From NCBI GenBank assembly GCA_934270475.1, contig CAKQPS010000002.1:165701-229700 (forward strand): a DNA stretch of 64,000 bases. The letters run 5' to 3'. Source of the DNA: an uncultured Alphaproteobacteria bacterium (GTDB taxonomy: Bacteria > Pseudomonadota > Alphaproteobacteria > RF32 > CAG-239). Shown piece by piece: positions 61,502 through 64,000 of this stretch. The translations under genes and the position numbers were made by a program. How positions within the stretch are numbered: the first letter of the stretch is position 1; the number at the start of each line of letters is the position of its first letter. The notes under the pieces are model-generated. The model did no database searches and was not told the origin of the DNA. It worked only from the letters and a program-made list of their open reading frames with translations.

Positions 61502-62788
61502 TTACATTTCGTTCAGCATTTTTAATACTGTTTCGGTAAAATTGTGCACCGGATTTGGTAAAATTTTCAAACCTAAATTTTTAGGTTCTGTTTTCTGTTT
61601 ACAAGCCAAAGACACGAACTCATCCCAATCTATTGCATACTCCGGACACATGAGACGCTGTAAATTGATACAATCATAACGCACTTGCGGGTCAATAAAC
61701 AATCCTTTGCTGCTGATTGCGGTCGGAATAGAGGCAGAAGCGGTTTCACAACTGGAAAAACTGTCTGCCGTGCAAACAACTAAAGTATTTTCATAACCTA
61801 TTACCGCGGGATATATGTTGCCGATTTGTTCAAATTGTCTGAAAACATCTTCATTGCGTCCGGAATAAATACGCCAATTTTCCGGCTGTCTATCTATGTC
61901 ATTGTTAGCGATTTTTTTGCAATTCTGAAAGATAATTCCGGGATGGCGCAATGATTGTTCATAAATATAATCTGTTACATCATTAGGTGTTCTGGAACCG
62001 TTTATAAAGACAATGCCATAACCGTTTTTATACAGAATGTCCGCATCGCTGAAAAGTTTTTTAGCATAGTTGAGGTCAAAAATAATTTCAGGTCCCGGAA
62101 CTCTGCCCCCAAGACTTATAACAACTTTTTTAGATGTTTTAACAAAGTTTTCAAATTTATAAATCCAGTCAAAAAATTCCGGTTTATCCTTTAAATTTTT
62201 AAGTTTTTCGGATAATTCTTTTAAATTTGTTTCAACATTTTTAATACTGAAATTGTTAATGATTCCGAGTGTTATCAAAGTTTTCTTGCTTAGTTTCTCG
62301 TTTTGCAATAACTCTATGCGAGCTTTTAAGTTTAACATGTGGTCCGGTATAGTCATTAAATCAACGTATTTATATTCGTGAACACGGCTGTTTAAAACGG
62401 CTGTCAGCAACGACCCAAAATTATGTTGCTCATAATATTCCTTAACGGAGCGACACAGCATATCAACATTTTCTTGAGCTAATTCATTTAGCGCCTGAGT
62501 ATAAGCGGTAATAAATATTTTCGGAACTATCTCATTTGTCTCAAAATATTTATCAAGCAAATCATGAATTTCTTTACAAAATTCATTATAATTGCAAAAG
62601 TTGCTGTAAAAAAGGTCTTTTCTGATATCTGATACCGAAGTTACACCTTTCGGAAGTAAAAAATGACTGTCAACATCATCTTTGTTTGAAGCAATTTCTG
62701 ATATTGCATTTAATGCGCCTCGCAACTGATTTAACTCACCAAAATTTTGAGGAGCCAATGCAAAAGCTCTTAAATTCTTAAAATTCAT
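61502..62788 (-). CDS. ELM1/mitochondrial-fission-ELM1-like family protein
   Basis: A 428-residue protein without signal peptide. The N-terminal half is helical. The second half (about 215-420) has the ELM1-family order of motifs: VVISLGGRVPGPE, then FINGSRTPNDVTDYIYEQ, YPAVIGYENTLVVCTADSFS and SCETASASIPTAI. Bacterial members resemble glycosyltransferase-fold proteins of unclear role; they are common in alphaproteobacteria. The gene is separated from the ankyrin-like gene by 145 bases that are repeated in unit 2. Confidence 0.65.
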   Translation of the reverse strand: MNFKNLRAFALAPQNFGELNQLRGALNAISEIASNKDDVDSHFLLPKGVTSVSDIRKDLFYSNFCNYNEFCKEIHDLLDKYFETNEIVPKIFITAYTQALNELAQENVDMLCRSVKEYYEQHNFGSLLTAVLNSRVHEYKYVDLMTIPDHMLNLKARIELLQNEKLSKKTLITLGIINNFSIKNVETNLKELSEKLKNLKDKPEFFDWIYKFENFVKTSKKVVISLGGRVPGPEIIFDLNYAKKLFSDADILYKNGYGIVFINGSRTPNDVTDYIYEQSLRHPGIIFQNCKKIANNDIDRQPENWRIYSGRNEDVFRQFEQIGNIYPAVIGYENTLVVCTADSFSSCETASASIPTAISSKGLFIDPQVRYDCINLQRLMCPEYAIDWDEFVSLACKQKTEPKNLGLKILPNPVHNFTETVLKMLNEM

Positions 62789-63009
62789 AAAAGACCGTTC
62801 CTTAAAATTATTTTATTTCCAGTAAGCTAAATCTTTTCAATTAAAAAAAACTTAAATTAAATTTAATTTATTCAGTCGAGTACATAATAAAAAATACATC
62901 AGGCAAAGATTAGCAGAAATTTACAGAGCAGAAGATATAAGACTTATTTATTTCCGATTGAACAATTAGTGTAATCATCTATTTTTGCTTAGAAAAACAC
63001 TATAAAAAA

Positions 63010-63042
63010 AGCACCACTCCATACAGAGAGGTACTTTTTTTA
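63010..63042. terminator. Hairpin terminator after ankyrin-like gene (unit 2)
   Basis: Copy of the 60852-60883 hairpin, with the same mismatched stem and T-runs. Confidence 0.65.
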
Positions 63043-63152
63043 TTTTAGGGTTTATTGACAAAGTCTAAGCTTTTTTTTGCCTTTAACCGCAAATGAGCTT
63101 CTACTTTAGCAATATCTGCCGCCTTTTTAGCATCCCTTGCAGTTTCAGCGCA

Positions 63153-63518
63153 TTATTCCGCTTTAAAATCCCCCCTAGTTATGGCTCCATAAGCAATTAA
63201 CAAATCTTTTATACGCTTATCGCTGGCCACTTCTATCAGAGGTTCATAAACGGTTTCAATATCGTGATGAAAATCATAATCATCATCACTAGCATAAACC
63301 TCATGTGTCCTTTTCACTTTTGTATTTGGGTCTAACCCTTTTTTCAAAAGCGAAGTCAGCTTAACTACATCTGACTCTGTGCAAATGCGGATAAGTTCGG
63401 CATTTCTCTCTTCTTTCACTTTAAGTTGCCATTTGAGGCACAGATTTAACAACCAGCTAAAACCCCAACAGAACCAAACGAAAAGAACGATAAGAGAAAA
63501 GATAATCAAGAAAATCAT
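63153..63518 (-). CDS. Membrane-anchored ankyrin-like protein (copy 2)
   Basis: A 121-residue paralogue of the 60994-61356 product. The soluble part (AELIRICTESDVVKLTSLLK and KDLLIAYGAITRGDFK) is nearly the same, but the membrane helix and the loop after it (YASDDDYDFHHDIETVYE) have diverged, suggesting different partners or relaxed constraint. The upstream leader is identical to that of copy 1. Confidence 0.65.
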   Translation of the reverse strand: MIFLIIFSLIVLFVWFCWGFSWLLNLCLKWQLKVKEERNAELIRICTESDVVKLTSLLKKGLDPNTKVKRTHEVYASDDDYDFHHDIETVYEPLIEVASDKRIKDLLIAYGAITRGDFKAE

Positions 63519-63662
63519 AATATAAAAGTTTTAGTAAGTTTAACATAAAAAAAGTATATTATGAATAACCCCATTGTTACTAATAGTTTTACATAATAAT
63601 ACTTTTGTCAATTTTATAGTACCATTTTGGAGTTGTTTTGTAAAGCAATATTTGCTTATTTT

Positions 63663-63790
63663 TTTACATTTCGTTCAGCATTTTTAATACTGTTTCGGTA
63701 AAATTGTGCACCGGCATAGTTATTAAATTAACGTATTTAATTGGCGCCACGGAGTGCAAAAGAAGGCAGGTCAATTCCTTCAGGAAAAAA
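63663..63790 (-). pseudogene. Remnant of a second ELM1-like gene
   Basis: The last 17 codons (VHNFTETVLKMLNEM end and stop) are the same as in the intact copy, but they are joined in frame to a piece matching its middle (KYVNLIT versus KYVDLMT). The junction falls at a CCGG present at both ends of the missing segment in the intact gene, so deletion between short repeats is likely. The N-terminal half is absent or unrecognisable. No start codon with a ribosome site. Confidence 0.75.
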
Positions 63791-63924
63791 TCAGCAAAGA
63801 TTTACAGAGCAAAAGATATAAGACTTATTTATTTCCGATTTAACAATTCGGATAATATCTATCACAGCATCTAAGGCAAAGGAACAATCTCTATCACATA
63901 AACAACAATTTCGAGAGCATTATA

Positions 63925-63960
63925 CACCTAAGGCTGATAACCAGCTATCAGGCTTAGGTG
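63925..63960. other. Long inverted repeat near the window end
   Basis: CACCTAAG-G-CTGATA and TATCAG-G-CTTAGGTG pair over 14 bases around a short ACCAGC loop. No T-tract follows within a few bases on either strand. It could be a terminator of a gene beyond the edge, or a protein-binding site. Bases 63791-63924 hold only decayed duplicate sequence. Confidence 0.5.
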
Positions 63961-64000
63961 CCACTAAAAAAGCGGCATAAGACATTGTTTTAATTTTTTT

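Larger units (their letters stand above)
60829..63860. repeat. Tandem direct duplication, second copy shortened
   Basis: Unit 1 begins at about 60829 and unit 2 at about 62988 with the same TTGCTTAGAAAAACACTATA start. Both contain a bidirectional hairpin terminator (60852-60883; 63010-63042), an ankyrin-like gene, the same ~145-base leader, and the 3' end of the ELM1-like gene. In unit 2 most of the ELM1-like gene is deleted, after which the copies match again (the TTTACAGAGCA/AAGATATAAGACTTATTTATT region at about 62926 and 63802). Bases 62789-63009, between the two units, hold only the copied flanks. Confidence 0.85.

Overview
The window looks like a chromosomal segment of an AT-rich alphaproteobacterium, probably an uncultured host-associated or gut-type lineage. 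This is inferred from the rnpA-yidD-yidC-engB order at the left edge, the VirB gene order, and a prepilin with a GRSMIEMLGVLAIIAVLSVG core that I associate with uncultured gut alphaproteobacteria; no database search was possible. I found no tRNA or rRNA gene, insertion sequence, integrase or CRISPR array.

Layout. (1) 1-2976, plus strand: core genes rnpA (cut by the window edge), yidD, yidC and engB, tightly packed. (2) 2980-29485, minus strand: a very large VirB-type type IV secretion (T4SS) locus. In transcription order it holds three VirB2-like pilins, a small secreted protein, VirB3, VirB4, five secreted coiled-coil or low-complexity proteins where VirB5/VirB6 would be expected, VirB8, a VirB7-like lipoprotein, a second VirB8, a VirB9 with a C-terminal SPOR domain, a giant membrane-anchored repeat protein, a giant secreted repeat protein ending in the VirB10 domain, and VirB11. 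The two giants share a ~17-residue repeat and together look like a VirB10/DotG split in two. No VirB6-like polytopic protein, VirD4 coupling ATPase or relaxase is present. (3) 29823-40200, plus strand, divergent: a type IVb pilus operon of the R64/IncI thin-pilus kind (OmpA-like protein, PilL-like TcpQ lipoprotein, PilN secretin, PilO, PilP, PilQ ATPase, PilR, pilin-like protein). (4) 40201-42564: a protein with a possible PBECR-type nuclease domain, behind a strong promoter and two terminator-like hairpins. A PilT/DotB-like ATPase follows on the minus strand.

(5) 43594-53344: mostly housekeeping genes (M29 aminopeptidase, ABC exporter with an extra N-terminal domain, LD-carboxypeptidase, a histidine-phosphatase/QueH fusion, UvrA, an amino-acid-type binding protein). 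(6) 53346-54660: a type IVb prepilin gene plus two structured noncoding RNA candidates, each with a promoter and an intrinsic terminator. (7) 54664-58739: a small accessory island with an L,D-transpeptidase-fold protein of the DUF2778/Tlde1 type lacking a signal peptide, followed by seven small membrane proteins, several of them paralogous; this resembles a toxin/immunity island. (8) 58742-64000: a methyltransferase, a Bax-inhibitor-1 family protein, a 72-residue orphan gene, and a tandem duplication of [ankyrin-like membrane protein + ELM1-like protein] whose second ELM1 copy has decayed.

Working model (inference): the VirB machine and the thin pilus form one contact and secretion system, as pil and tra genes do on IncI plasmids. 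The prepilin and the PilT-like ATPase may serve it, and the nuclease-like and L,D-transpeptidase-like proteins are candidate substrates.
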